Positions 52,658 to 62,743 are shown, numbered from the stretch's first letter. The stretch: DNA of 64,000 nt from JBBIPA01 sp963820495 (GCA_963820495.1 CAWGAF010000001.1:930001-994000); one strand, 5' to 3'. The notes: generated by a model from the sequence alone, not told the origin. Numbers and translations: made by a program.

Positions 52658-52925
52658 AGTATCCTCCCTGATTTATTATGTAATCTTCAAATATAACTAC
52701 GTACATGTATCTTTACAATTTACAGCAGGTCTCAGAAATAATTAATCACAGGATTTTCTGATCGCTACGGTTATTATACGTTTTAAAAGTATATCAAAGA
52801 GCCAATGGCAATTCAATGCACTGAAGTACCTGGTTAAAGCGACCCTCTCAGCTTCCCCTTTCATAAACTGACATTAGCATAATGGAGATTGCTCTATATC
52901 TAATCCAACTGTCAGTTCTACCTGC

Positions 52926-52954
52926 TTGACACAGGATGAGCGCTATGATAGTCT
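52926..52954 (+). promoter_or_regulatory. Promoter of Liv cluster 2 binding protein
   Basis: A perfect TTGACA (52926-52931) is followed after 17 bases by TAGTCT (52949-52954), a weak -10. It lies about 120 bases before the GTG start, in the same place as the TTGACA promoter of cluster 1. Confidence 0.55.
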
Positions 52955-53002
52955 GCTTTATTCAGAGCAAATCAAATCCATAGAATTCGAAAAAAGGAGG
53001 TG

Positions 53003-53050
53003 ATGATCGAGTTAATTTACCATCAAAGTGTAGCTGAATACAGTTTTTGA
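53003..53050 (+). other. Possible 15-codon leader ORF
   Basis: AAAAAAGGAGG runs straight into an ATG that encodes MIELIYHQSVAEYSF and then TGA, 27 bases before the binding-protein start. It contains no run of one amino acid that would mark an attenuator. It may be a leader peptide or just an upstream translation-loading site. Confidence 0.3.
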
Positions 53051-53077
53051 AAATGAGAAATTAAGGAGTAAGAAAAA

Positions 53078-54256
53078 GTGAAAAACATATTTATAATTAC
53101 AGTGGCCATTTTAGTAGTGGCTGGTTTGATTCTTAGTGGTTGCGCTCAGCCAGTACCAACCCCAGCACCAGCCCCACAACAACCGGTAAAAATAGGTGCC
53201 CTACTCGACTTTACCGGTTTCAACTCAGTTAACCTTGAGGGAATGAAGGCAGGTCTGGAGTTGAAACTCGAAGAGGTTGGCAGTCAGGTGGCTGGCAGAA
53301 AAATAGAACTAATCATGGAGGATGCTGGTAGTGACCCCACCACTTCTGTTGACAAGTCAAGGAAGATGGTTGAATCGGATAAGGTTGATGTAGTTCTTGG
53401 TCCGTTACTTTCAATGGAAGCTGTAGCAGACTACCTCACTGAATCCAGGACTCCAAATGTTTTATATATGCATAACCCCAGGCACATACTGGAATTAGGT
53501 GGTGGTAACATCTTTATGCAGTTTGGCACACTTGAGGGGTTGGGATACTCTATGGGTCTCTATATGTGGGATAAACTGGGCTACAAAACTGCCACGGTTA
53601 TCCATGATGATTTTGTTGCGGGTGAGGATTTTGCCGGAGGCACCATCAAAGGTTTTGAGTCCAAGGGAGGAACCATTGTTCAGAGACAACGAACGCCACC
53701 AGGTGCGGTAGATTACAGTGCCAATATTTCAGGCATGAAAAAGGCAGACTGTGTTGTATTCTGGTTTACTCCGATGTCAACCCAACGTTTTCTCTCGCAA
53801 TATTTTGCCTCCGGATTGAAGATGCCTATCGTGGTTCCTAACTGTAACGTTGTCCTTGTTCCTACAATGCAAGAAATCGGTGATAATGTCCTTGGTATAG
53901 TTGGCGATAGCATGTGGACCTGGATGATAGATACTGATATGAATAAGAAGTATGTAGAGGCGTTTCAGAAGAAGACCGGGAAACTGCCCGAAACCGAAGG
54001 CACCAGCGCTTACATAGCGATGACAATTTTCTTGGAAGCTGTAAAGGCTGCCAACGGTGACACTTCACACGATGCTATTATTAATGCCCTCCACAAGATA
54101 AAGGTAGATACTCCAGCAGGCGCTTTCTCCTATACGGCAGATGGCCTTGGTATCGGAAACCTGTATATCCAAAAATTGATAAAAACAAATGGCCAGTACG
54201 GGTGGCAGCCAATCCAGACTTACGAGCAAATTGAGCTGGACGTCCTGAGTAAATAA
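53078..54256 (+). CDS. Liv-type ABC transporter substrate-binding lipoprotein (cluster 2)
   Basis: The 392-residue protein has a GTG start behind AAGGAG. The lipobox is LILSGC, then the linker PVPTPAPAPQQP. The mature type-I fold has PVKIGALLDFTGFNSVNLEG, DAGSDPTTSVDKSRKMVESD and GYKTATVIHDDFVAGEDFAG. It is paralogous to the cluster 1 protein, but the ligand region differs. It delivers a small amino-acid- or amide-like ligand to the permeases at 54765 and 55622. Confidence 0.92.
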   Translation: MKNIFIITVAILVVAGLILSGCAQPVPTPAPAPQQPVKIGALLDFTGFNSVNLEGMKAGLELKLEEVGSQVAGRKIELIMEDAGSDPTTSVDKSRKMVESDKVDVVLGPLLSMEAVADYLTESRTPNVLYMHNPRHILELGGGNIFMQFGTLEGLGYSMGLYMWDKLGYKTATVIHDDFVAGEDFAGGTIKGFESKGGTIVQRQRTPPGAVDYSANISGMKKADCVVFWFTPMSTQRFLSQYFASGLKMPIVVPNCNVVLVPTMQEIGDNVLGIVGDSMWTWMIDTDMNKKYVEAFQKKTGKLPETEGTSAYIAMTIFLEAVKAANGDTSHDAIINALHKIKVDTPAGAFSYTADGLGIGNLYIQKLIKTNGQYGWQPIQTYEQIELDVLSK

Positions 54257-54764
54257 TGCCATTTAACCTCGGTGTCATTACGGGGATTCTAGTATTCAAT
54301 ACGCGGTTCGGTGACGGGTGGCATGCCAAGTGCTCTGCCACCCGTCACCGTGATAATAGCATACACTGAGACAACTACTAGTAGTCGCCTGATTGTTAGG
54401 AAGCCAGTAAAAAAGTCAATATAGCCCACTGGGAAAGGGACACCTTGAGATATGGCTTTAATAAGTGAATCGGCAAGGACTAACCAGGAAAATACGGCAG
54501 TTTCAAAAGGTGGCTATAGTCACCATCATTACACTAACTATGAGATTATTTTGGACAACCTTGAATTGAGCTTCCTGCTAATTTCTGTGTTTATCCTTTT
54601 TCCCCTTATTTACATTCTACTGTAACTATCAATGCAACCGAAGACTTTGCTCGATGTAGCGATGAGATTATAATATACGTATAACCAGCAGTCACCAAAT
54701 TACATTATTGCAGTACATTGCTTGATTATGTGGTGCAGTCGCTCTAAGTAGAGGAATTGTAACC
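54257..54764. other. Intergenic region between binding protein and permeases
   Basis: This 508-base gap inside cluster 2 carries the strong hairpin at 54309-54350. After that it is A/T-rich with no supported gene. A weak second promoter could lie near 54680-54740, but none matches well. Confidence 0.45.
54309..54350 (+). terminator. Strong hairpin after the binding-protein gene
   Basis: GGTGACGGGTGGCA (54310-54323) pairs perfectly with TGCCACCCGTCACC (54336-54349), and one more C-G pair extends it to 15 bp around a 12-base loop. No T tract follows. It could be a partial terminator or an mRNA-stabilising stem that keeps binding-protein levels above permease levels. Confidence 0.75.
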
Positions 54765-55625
54765 TTGGATACAATAGTAACCAACATATTGAACGGGATT
54801 TCATATGCTTTCATATTGTTCCTGTTAGCTAGTGGCCTTTCTCTTATCTTCGGTGTTATGGGTATCCTCAATTTAGCACATGGAGCTTTGTATATGATTG
54901 GTGCCTATTTTGGACTGACTGCGGTGAGTCAGTGGGGCAGTTTTTCGCTAGCTGCGATACTAGCTGCGGTTGGCGTTGGCTTAGTTGGTTTCTTTCTTGA
55001 GCGTACATTTTTGAAACGCTTATACAAGAAGCTTAACGAGCAAGCCTTGTTAACGCTGGGAATTGTTTATATAGCCGCCAATGCGGTTTTATGGATTTGG
55101 GGACCTATGCCTAAGATTGGCCAACCGCCAGCTTTTCTTTCCGGTTCTATTACCATAGGAGAACTTATGTTCCCTCATTATCGGTTGGCGATTATCCTGG
55201 TTGGACTAGCAGTGTTCTTTGTCCTCTGGTGGTTACAGGACAAGACTCGAATTGGTGCTCGAATTCGGGCTGGTATGGAGGACAAAGAAATGACCATTGG
55301 GCTGGGAGTTAACTACGGAGTGATTTCTAGCGCTATCTTCATTGTGGGTGCGGTGATGGGTGGGCTTGCCGGTTTCCTGGGGACACCGATAGTTGGCGCC
55401 TATCCTGATATAAGTATGCCCATTTTACTACTCGCAATGATTGTAGTCGTGGTTGGGGGCCTGGGAAGTGCGCAGGGAGCTCTGCTCGGAAGTTTAATAA
55501 TCGGTATCGTTGATACTTTCGGTAAGTTCATCTTCCCAGACTTTGCTATGTTTACCGTTTATTTAATCTTTATAGTTGTGTTGTTAGTAAAACCCACGGG
55601 CTTACTGGGTGTGAAAAAACGATGA
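54765..55625 (+). CDS. Liv-type ABC permease, LivH family (cluster 2)
   Basis: The 286-residue permease uses a TTG start after AGAGGAATTG. LivH signatures are GLSLIFGVMGILNLAHGALY, KTRIGARIRAGMEDKEM and VVVVGGLGSAQGALLGSLII. Its stop overlaps the livM start (ATGA). Confidence 0.93.
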   Translation: MDTIVTNILNGISYAFILFLLASGLSLIFGVMGILNLAHGALYMIGAYFGLTAVSQWGSFSLAAILAAVGVGLVGFFLERTFLKRLYKKLNEQALLTLGIVYIAANAVLWIWGPMPKIGQPPAFLSGSITIGELMFPHYRLAIILVGLAVFFVLWWLQDKTRIGARIRAGMEDKEMTIGLGVNYGVISSAIFIVGAVMGGLAGFLGTPIVGAYPDISMPILLLAMIVVVVGGLGSAQGALLGSLIIGIVDTFGKFIFPDFAMFTVYLIFIVVLLVKPTGLLGVKKR

Positions 55626-56632
55626 GCACTAACAAAATGGCATCTCCTGAACCTATCAAGTCAACCTGGCAGGACAGATTAATGTATTATGCCGTTTATA
55701 TTGTCCTGGGTCTCATTCTACTAGCATTGCCTCCCTTCGTCTCTCCGTATATTCAGAGCATGATAATCAAGGTACTTATCTTCGGTATCTTTGCCGCAAG
55801 CCTGAATATCCTCTGGGGATATACTGGTCTTTTTTCATTAGGACACGCAGCTTATTTTGGAGTAGCAGGTTACACGGTTGGTATTCTAACCGCAAGTGCT
55901 GGCATCGATAACTTCTGGATAGCTGCTGTTGCTGGCATTCTCATGGCTACGCTATTTGCTGCCATTTTAGCCATATTAGCGCTTCGAGTAGCTGATACCT
56001 ATTTTTTATTAGTTACTCTGGCGATGGGAGAGCTATTGTACAGTATTGCTTTAAAATGGCGAACTGTGACCGGTGGCAGTAATGGCTTATCTGGCATTCG
56101 TTTGCCAGACCTTGGTATCCCCTTCATTACTATGAATGATACTACATTTTATTACTTAGTTTTTATAATTTTCGTTCTCAGTTTATTCCTGATATATCGT
56201 TTTGTAAAATCACCGTTTGGATGGGTGATACAGGGCATAAGTGAAAATGAGCCCAGAATGATTGCTCTGGGTTACAATGTATGGTTTCATAAATATGTAG
56301 CCTTCATTATAGGGGGGCTATTCGCTGGAGTCGCCGGCGTTTTGTTTGCCTACTACAATGGTGTTATGGCTCCTGTACACCTTGGGATAGTGACGTCTAC
56401 GATGGTTATGCTTATGGTTATAATTGGTAGTTGTACAACTATCTTTGGCCCTGCACTCGGAGCCGCAATAGTAGTATTACTGGAGCATATTTCAAGTTTG
56501 TATACTCCAGAACGTTGGCCCCTAATTCTAGGTGGCATTTTCGTTTTTGCTGTCATATTTCTCCCTGGTGGATTAGGTATCTATTTGCTTAAATTCTGGA
56601 ATAAGGTACGTTATGGAAGCCTTAAGAGTTGA
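55622..56632 (+). CDS. Liv-type ABC permease, LivM family (cluster 2)
   Basis: The 336-residue permease has ASLNILWGYTGLFSLGHAAY, DTYFLLVTLAMGELLYSIAL and SPFGWVIQGISENEPRMIAL, as in LivM. It overlaps livH by 4 and livG by 20 bases, so translation of the three is coupled. Confidence 0.93.
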   Translation: MSTNKMASPEPIKSTWQDRLMYYAVYIVLGLILLALPPFVSPYIQSMIIKVLIFGIFAASLNILWGYTGLFSLGHAAYFGVAGYTVGILTASAGIDNFWIAAVAGILMATLFAAILAILALRVADTYFLLVTLAMGELLYSIALKWRTVTGGSNGLSGIRLPDLGIPFITMNDTTFYYLVFIIFVLSLFLIYRFVKSPFGWVIQGISENEPRMIALGYNVWFHKYVAFIIGGLFAGVAGVLFAYYNGVMAPVHLGIVTSTMVMLMVIIGSCTTIFGPALGAAIVVLLEHISSLYTPERWPLILGGIFVFAVIFLPGGLGIYLLKFWNKVRYGSLKS

Positions 56633-57374
56633 AGGTTTATCTAAAGATTTTGGCGGTATTCATGCGGTGCATAATGTATCCTGTAAGCTGGATGCCGGTG
56701 AGCATATCGCCATTATAGGACCGAATGGTGCCGGTAAAACTACCTTCTTTAATCTGGTCGGCGGTCAAATCGCCCCCTCAAGTGGTAAGGTGTTCTTTTT
56801 TGATCAGGACATTACTCATATGTCCGCCTATAAGCGAACGCATTTGGGCATGGCGCGCTCTTTTCAGATTACCTCTCTCTTTGTTAATCTGACAGTACTG
56901 CAGCACATGGTGCTCGCCTTACTAGGAACAAAAAACACTCGTTTCCAAGTATTTAGAGCGGTTACCAGCTATAAGTCGCTCTTCGACAGAGCCCAGGAGC
57001 TATTAAGTTCCATGGATTTATGGCAAATGCGAAATGATCCAGTCCACTCCGTCTCCTACGGTGAACAACGTAAACTGGAGATTGCCTTAAGTCTAGCTTC
57101 TAACCCCAAGCTATTGCTGTTAGATGAGCCAAGTTGTGGCTTGACTGCCTCCGAAAGCGCTGATATTACCAACCTCATCCGTAAGCTGGGGGAGAAGATA
57201 ACAGTCATGCTGGTGGCACATGATATGGACCTGGTATTTGGAGTAGCCCAGAGGATTATCGTGCTCCATTATGGAGAGATTATTATGGAAGGTACCCCCG
57301 AGCAGATTCAGGCTAGCGATAAAGTCAAAGAAATTTATATGGGCTTTGATGAAGAGGTCGCCGGTAAATGTTAG
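56613..57374 (+). CDS. Liv-type ABC ATPase, LivG family (cluster 2)
   Basis: The 253-residue ATPase has Walker A GPNGAGKTT, signature region SYGEQRKLEIALSL, Walker B LLLLDEPSCGL and H-loop VAHDMDLVFG. It is a close paralogue of the gene at 28970 and overlaps livF by 7 bases in the same way. Confidence 0.95.
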   Translation: MEALRVEGLSKDFGGIHAVHNVSCKLDAGEHIAIIGPNGAGKTTFFNLVGGQIAPSSGKVFFFDQDITHMSAYKRTHLGMARSFQITSLFVNLTVLQHMVLALLGTKNTRFQVFRAVTSYKSLFDRAQELLSSMDLWQMRNDPVHSVSYGEQRKLEIALSLASNPKLLLLDEPSCGLTASESADITNLIRKLGEKITVMLVAHDMDLVFGVAQRIIVLHYGEIIMEGTPEQIQASDKVKEIYMGFDEEVAGKC

Positions 57375-58072
57375 AGCTCCAAGACGTCCATACGTATTAC
57401 GGAGAGAGCTATGTCCTTCAGGGCATCACCATGGCCATAAAAGATGGTTCGGTAGTATCCCTGCTGGGCAGAAACGGTATGGGTAAGACCACCACTATCC
57501 GCACTATCATCGGTTTCACTCCGCCACGTAGGGGCACCATCACCTTCCAGGGTAAGTCCCTGATTGGCCTCCAGCCCCATCAGATTGCCCAGCTTGGCAT
57601 TGGTCTGGTGCCACAAGGTAGACGTATCTTTTCCTGCCTGTCAGTAGCCGAAAATCTGACTATGGCAGCGAGAAGCCGAGGCAGGGGTAGTGCCTGGACA
57701 CTGGATAAGATTTATGCTCTTTTCCCAAGATTAAAGGAGAGAGCTAAAAACAAGGCCAATCTTCTCAGTGGTGGAGAACAGCAAATGCTTACTATCGCCA
57801 GAGCTTTAATGACCAATCCCGATCTACTATTACTGGATGAACCTTCTGAAGGCCTGGCCCCAATCCTAGTCTGGGAAGTAGGCCAAGTCATCGGTGAGCT
57901 GAAGAAGCAGGGCTTTTCAATCCTACTGGTAGAGCAAAACCTCTCTATGGCCTTGCGAGTAGCTGATCACGTTTATATCATGAGTAAGGGTAAAATAGTT
58001 TACGAATCTACGCCGATAAAGCTTAAGGGAGATGATGAAACTAAGGCAAAGTATCTGGGTGTAACTGGTTAG
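57368..58072 (+). CDS. Liv-type ABC ATPase, LivF family (cluster 2)
   Basis: The 234-residue ATPase has Walker A GRNGMGKTT, signature LLSGGEQQMLTIARALM, Walker B LLLLDEPSEGLAP and LVEQNLSMAL. It ends cluster 2 and converges on the AAA ATPase gene 34 bases away. Confidence 0.95.
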   Translation: MLELQDVHTYYGESYVLQGITMAIKDGSVVSLLGRNGMGKTTTIRTIIGFTPPRRGTITFQGKSLIGLQPHQIAQLGIGLVPQGRRIFSCLSVAENLTMAARSRGRGSAWTLDKIYALFPRLKERAKNKANLLSGGEQQMLTIARALMTNPDLLLLDEPSEGLAPILVWEVGQVIGELKKQGFSILLVEQNLSMALRVADHVYIMSKGKIVYESTPIKLKGDDETKAKYLGVTG

Positions 58073-58106
58073 AATGCTTTAAGAAATACTATTGACCTCA
58101 CATTTT

Positions 58107-58826
58107 CTATAACCCCTCCAAGTATTTATCTCTGTTGTTTAAGAAGTCCCGGTAAACTTGAAAATATTCTGTATCCTCATATCTAATAGGAATTACAGGT
58201 ATTTTATCGAAGCTGTAGATTACGGCACCAGGACATGCCAGGAGGATGGGAGAATGAGTGGCTATTATAAACTGAGCGTGGCCAGCTTCGCCCATCTCCT
58301 TTAAAATCTTGAGCAATTCAAGCTGGCTTTTGGGCGATAGGGCTGTCTCCGGTTCATCCATGAAATAAAGTCCTTCGATTTTATATCTGGTGGAAAAAAA
58401 AGAGATAAACGATTCTCCATGCGATTGGCTCAGTAGCGAGTTGCCACCAAAGTAGTCCAATACCGCAGGAGTAGCCCTGGCCCATCCATCCAGGAAACGA
58501 GCGAAATCATGAAATGTCTGGGAACCGAAAAACGACCCTGGCACAGAACCGTTAAGCCATTCTATATCAATATAGTTATGCAGTTCTTCTTCATATGGAC
58601 TAGGTCTGTAACGAGTCCGTTCTGTATCTTCCCAGATGTATATGTCACATTTGCGGCATATGGCTTTAAGCAATGTAGACTTCCCCGTACCATTCTCACC
58701 AGCAAAAAAGGTTACCGGCGAGGAAAATGTGATACTTTTAGTCTTCTGAAGAACATCGAGATTAAAAGGGTAATAGTCTAAATCAGGATATTTCTGGGGA
58801 TGAAGTATGACTTTACTGAGATGCAT
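58107..58826 (-). CDS. Stand-alone AAA/ABC-type ATPase (COG3910-like)
   Basis: The 239-residue protein has Walker A GENGTGKST, the ABC-like signature LLSQSHGESFISFF, Walker B LYFMDEPETALSP and the switch IIATHSPIL. There is no transporter or nuclease domain. Predicted ATPases of this kind are often single genes of unknown role. The last 33 bases of the gene are duplicated at 47801-47833. Confidence 0.85.
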   Translation of the reverse strand: MHLSKVILHPQKYPDLDYYPFNLDVLQKTKSITFSSPVTFFAGENGTGKSTLLKAICRKCDIYIWEDTERTRYRPSPYEEELHNYIDIEWLNGSVPGSFFGSQTFHDFARFLDGWARATPAVLDYFGGNSLLSQSHGESFISFFSTRYKIEGLYFMDEPETALSPKSQLELLKILKEMGEAGHAQFIIATHSPILLACPGAVIYSFDKIPVIPIRYEDTEYFQVYRDFLNNRDKYLEGL

Positions 58827-59023
58827 TTTAGTGCTCTTTCAAAATCGGTATTATAACATAAGGAGCTTGTCCCCTTCTTAGTTGTTCCTTGTAACCGTGT
58901 CAACTTATCCTAAAGCTGCCATTGCCAGCGCAGCGCAATGACAGGTTAGAAAAATATATTTTTCTCTGCCGAGGCTTCTTAGCACTTCAACCACGGTAAC
59001 AAGAATGGTATTATATATAAACC

Positions 59024-61036
59024 ATGCCAACCAAAAACCCAGCAGCACTCGACGAACTCTGTATCAATACCATCCGTTTTCTGGCAGTTGATGCTGTAGA
59101 GAAGGCTAAGTCCGGTCATCCGGGAGCACCACTGGGCGCTGCCCCCATGGCTTATGTGCTGTGGGACAGGTTCCTGAAGCATAATCCTGTTGATCCACAA
59201 TGGCCAGATAGAGACCGCTTTATTCTATCAGCAGGCCATGCTTCTGCCCTGCTCTATGCTCTTCTGCACCTCACCGGCTACGATCTGTCTCTCGAGGAGA
59301 TCAAGCAGTTCCGCCAGTGGGGTAGCAAGACACCTGGTCATCCAGAGCATGGACTCACCCCCGGAGTGGAGGCAACCACTGGACCACTGGGGCAGGGTTT
59401 TGCCAATGGGGTGGGAATGGCTATGGCGGAAAGATGGCTGGCACAAAATTACAATCGTCCAGAATACGAGATTATCAACCATTATACTTATGCCATCGTC
59501 TCCGACGGAGACCTACAGGAGGGCGTTGCCTCCGAGGCAGCTTCGCTGGCAGGCACATTGCGACTGGGCAAAATTATCTACCTTTATGATGATAATAATA
59601 TTTCCATCGAAGGGAATACTGATATTACCTTTACCGAAGACGTAGCTAAGCGGTTTCAGGCTTACGACTGGCATGTTGTCGGCCCCATCGATGGCATGAA
59701 TACCGCAGAGGTGAACCAGGCTATTGGCACGGCACAGAAGGAGAGCACTCGTCCCAGCCTTATCATCTGCCGCACTATTATTGGCTATGGTAGCCCCAAT
59801 AAAGCCGGCACTGCTGCAGCGCACGGCGAGCCTCTGGGTGCCGAAGAAACACGTTTGACTAAAGAACGCCTGGGGTGGACTTATCAAGAGCCATTTACTA
59901 TTCCAGCGGAAGTACTAACACATCTTCGCCAGGCTCAGGAACGAGGCAGAACTCAGCAGAAAAACTGGGAAAATCTGCTGAAATCTTATCAGCAGGCACA
60001 TCCCCAGAAAGCCCAACAGCTCCAAAGCGACCTTGAAGGTAATCTGCCCAAAGGGTGGGATGATGAATTGGCTAGCCTGTTTAAGGGCGGGGATAAACCC
60101 ATAGCCACCCGGCAGGCTTCTGGTAGAGTAATGAATGTTATTGCCAACAAAGTCCGGGCTTTCGCCGGAGGTTCGGCTGACTTAGCTCCTTCCACAAAGA
60201 CCACCCTGAATGGCTATAGAGATTATGAGTGTAAAGATTATTGCGGACGAAACATACACTTCGGCGTACGGGAACATGCTATGGGTGCTATCTGCAATGG
60301 CATGGCTCTCCACAAAGGTATTATCCCCTACGCGGGAACATTTCTGGTTTTTTCCGATTACATGCGCCCGCCGATACGATTGGCAGCGCTGACCAAACTG
60401 CGGGTGATTTATATCTTCAGCCACGATTCTGTGGCTCTGGGCGAGGACGGCCCCACCCACCAGCCTATCGAGCAAATTCTGAGCCTGCGGGCGATACCCA
60501 ACCTGATAACAATTCGCCCTGCAGACGCTACCGAGACCGTGGAGGCATGGAAAATAGCGCTGGAACATTGCCAGGGACCAACGGCATTAATACTCAGTCG
60601 ACAAAACCTGCCAGTGCTGGACAGGTCAGTACTGGCACCAGCCAGTGGCGTAGGGCAAGGTGGTTACATTCTGTGGCAGGCTGGGACACCACCAGAGGTT
60701 ATCCTTATCGGAACTGGTTCAGAAGTACACATCGCTCTTGAGGCTGGGAGACTATTGGAGAAAAAAGGTATCACAGCAAGAGTGATCTCGCTACCTTCCT
60801 GGGCTTTATTCGATGCACAGCCTGTTGAATATCGCAATAAGGTCTTGCCTCCTGAGATACAGGTGCGTGTCTCCATAGAAGCTGGGGTACCGCTGGGGTG
60901 GGAGCGGTATGTAGGACTACGTGGCGTGGCTATTGGTATACCTCATTTCGGAGTATCAGCACCTGGCGAAGTGATTTATAATCAGTGGGGCTTCACCCCT
61001 CAGCATGTAATTGATACGGTACTAAGACTGCTTTAG
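59024..61036 (+). CDS. tkt: Transketolase
   Basis: The 670-residue enzyme is full length. It has the thiamine diphosphate motif (SDGDLQEGVASEAASLAGTL, then DDNNISIEG), KSGHPGAPLGAAPMAYVLWD at the N-terminus, the middle-domain motif FGVREHAMGAICNGMALHKG, HDSVALGEDGPTHQPIEQ and the C-terminal domain ending in GVSAPGEVIYNQWGFTP. It serves the non-oxidative pentose phosphate pathway. Confidence 0.97.
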   Translation: MPTKNPAALDELCINTIRFLAVDAVEKAKSGHPGAPLGAAPMAYVLWDRFLKHNPVDPQWPDRDRFILSAGHASALLYALLHLTGYDLSLEEIKQFRQWGSKTPGHPEHGLTPGVEATTGPLGQGFANGVGMAMAERWLAQNYNRPEYEIINHYTYAIVSDGDLQEGVASEAASLAGTLRLGKIIYLYDDNNISIEGNTDITFTEDVAKRFQAYDWHVVGPIDGMNTAEVNQAIGTAQKESTRPSLIICRTIIGYGSPNKAGTAAAHGEPLGAEETRLTKERLGWTYQEPFTIPAEVLTHLRQAQERGRTQQKNWENLLKSYQQAHPQKAQQLQSDLEGNLPKGWDDELASLFKGGDKPIATRQASGRVMNVIANKVRAFAGGSADLAPSTKTTLNGYRDYECKDYCGRNIHFGVREHAMGAICNGMALHKGIIPYAGTFLVFSDYMRPPIRLAALTKLRVIYIFSHDSVALGEDGPTHQPIEQILSLRAIPNLITIRPADATETVEAWKIALEHCQGPTALILSRQNLPVLDRSVLAPASGVGQGGYILWQAGTPPEVILIGTGSEVHIALEAGRLLEKKGITARVISLPSWALFDAQPVEYRNKVLPPEIQVRVSIEAGVPLGWERYVGLRGVAIGIPHFGVSAPGEVIYNQWGFTPQHVIDTVLRLL

Positions 61037-61117
61037 AGGATGAAAACACAGGGTTGAGCCGTGAGACTGGATGCACAAAAAGTCAATATAGTCTCGCTTG
61101 GAGAGGAGCAATAACCA

Positions 61118-61747
61118 ATGGCTAAGAATAATCACCCCAAGTTTCCTTTCCCCAGTATGACCGTAGGCATGATGGGCTCGGCAGGTGGAGAGCTGTCAGA
61201 GGATGTACGCCAGCGAGTACGCCGTCTGGGTGCTTGTATAGCCAGTCGTGGATACGTTCTTATAACAGGCGCCTGCCCCGGTTTACCCCATGAAGCAGTA
61301 AAAGGAGCCATTGAGGAAAAAGGCGTGGTGGTGGGAATCTCGCCCGCTCTCAACCTTGAGGAGCACGTGACCAAGTATCTTTGTCCAACCAGAGGCTACG
61401 ATGCCATCATTTATACTGGAAGTGGACTTATGGGCCGCGAGATCGAGAATATAAGGAGCTGTGATGTGGTTATCTTCGCTGGAGGACGCTCCGGAACACT
61501 GGGAGAATTTGCCATCGCCTACGATGAAGGAAAGGTCATAGGTGTACTGGAAGAAACCGGTGGTATTACCGAGCATATTGATGACATTGTCGGCATGGTT
61601 AATAAGCATACCGGGGCAATCGTATACTACGATTCCGACCCTGAAAAGCTTCTGGATAAGCTGGAGAATATATACCAGGAACGCATCCTTCCTCGCAATT
61701 TGAAAACTATGGAAAGCCATGATCCCGACGGAGTGGTTGAGTCATAG
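61118..61747 (+). CDS. LOG-family nucleotide-binding protein (TIGR00725-like)
   Basis: The 209-residue Rossmann-type protein has MTVGMMGSAGGE, GYVLITGACPGLPHEAVKGA, and GGRSGTLGEFAIAYDEGKV, the motif of the LOG/TIGR00725 family (some LOG enzymes release nucleobases from nucleotides). GAGGAG precedes the ATG at 61118. It follows transketolase by 81 bases. Confidence 0.82.
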   Translation: MAKNNHPKFPFPSMTVGMMGSAGGELSEDVRQRVRRLGACIASRGYVLITGACPGLPHEAVKGAIEEKGVVVGISPALNLEEHVTKYLCPTRGYDAIIYTGSGLMGREIENIRSCDVVIFAGGRSGTLGEFAIAYDEGKVIGVLEETGGITEHIDDIVGMVNKHTGAIVYYDSDPEKLLDKLENIYQERILPRNLKTMESHDPDGVVES

Positions 61748-61924
61748 AACAATCGGCTTAGTATATCCGAGCCCACCTGAGAGTAATGTCTGACTTTTCT
61801 GCTCTCCACCCACTGGAATTAAAAACACAATTACTTAGAAATATAATTGTAAAAACATCAGTCAGAGACAAATACGCTCCCCATATCGAATCAAATCAGG
61901 AGATTAATAAAAACTGAGGTAAAT

Positions 61925-62743
61925 TTACTTCTTCCGTGATAGAAGTTCATAAATATGAGCTACACTCAATTCCAGCAGCACTGGGCCGAACACCTCAAGT
62001 CCACTATCCATCGGGTAACACCGAAATGAGACTTTGGCTAAAGTCTCTTCTTTGGTCCAGCCGTTTTTAATTGCATTATTAATTTTGTCTATACAATCCT
62101 GAATAAAAGTCTTCTCCTCTCTGAGATAGCTCTTATCGCAGACATCCCCATGTCCAGGAACAATATAATCTACGTCCATGGCACCGATTCGATCGATGGA
62201 CTCAAGCCAAGCATATGGGTCTGCTTCATGTAAAAACGATTGCATCTTACAGCAGACATTATCACCAGTAAAAACTACCTTCTCCTCAGGTATCAGCACA
62301 GCAATCTGTCCAGCACTATGACCAGGCACATGAATTAGGTGGAAACTATGCTTCCCCACGTATAATGTAAGCCGCTCTGAAAAAGTAATAGAAGGCACAT
62401 TTACTTTATAATCTTTAATCAGGGGAATACAGTTCGGGTCCTTCTGTACCACTCGTTCTAATATTTGCTTAATATCGGCATTCACAATTTCTTCCCTGGC
62501 TTTCTCATGTGCTACAACCGTAGCTTTGAAAAAGAAGGCGCCAGTGGAATGGTCCTCATGGGCTTCAGTATTGATCAGATATTTGACTTTCCCCTTGCTC
62601 TCGACTTCCTCTTTCCACTTTAAGGCATCGGATGGCTTATGTGGCGTATCTATCATCACCAGTCCATCTGTCGTAATAACATAACCTACATTAGCACCCG
62701 ACCACCCAGTCTCGATGTAGATGTTCTTTGTAAGTTGCTTCAT
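61925..62743 (-). CDS. MBL-fold metallohydrolase with altered metal motif
   Basis: The 272-residue protein has the metallo-beta-lactamase fold: DGLVMIDTPHKPSDA, the metal motif NTEAHEDHSTGA, HVPGHSAGQIAVLIPEEKVV, FTGDNV and VPGHGDVC. The first His of the usual HxHxDH is replaced by Glu (EAHEDH). The rest of the metal ligands are present. It resembles the SoxH/quinoprotein-relay group of hydrolases, whose substrates are mostly unknown. Confidence 0.85.
   Translation of the reverse strand: MKQLTKNIYIETGWSGANVGYVITTDGLVMIDTPHKPSDALKWKEEVESKGKVKYLINTEAHEDHSTGAFFFKATVVAHEKAREEIVNADIKQILERVVQKDPNCIPLIKDYKVNVPSITFSERLTLYVGKHSFHLIHVPGHSAGQIAVLIPEEKVVFTGDNVCCKMQSFLHEADPYAWLESIDRIGAMDVDYIVPGHGDVCDKSYLREEKTFIQDCIDKINNAIKNGWTKEETLAKVSFRCYPMDSGLEVFGPVLLELSVAHIYELLSRKK

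Larger units (their letters stand above)
52658..53077. other. Divergent control region of Liv cluster 2
   Basis: The 420-base gap holds a promoter at 52926-52954 and a possible 15-codon leader ORF at 53003-53050 behind a strong ribosome-binding site. The left part, next to the amidohydrolase start, is A/T-rich without a recognised feature. Confidence 0.55.
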
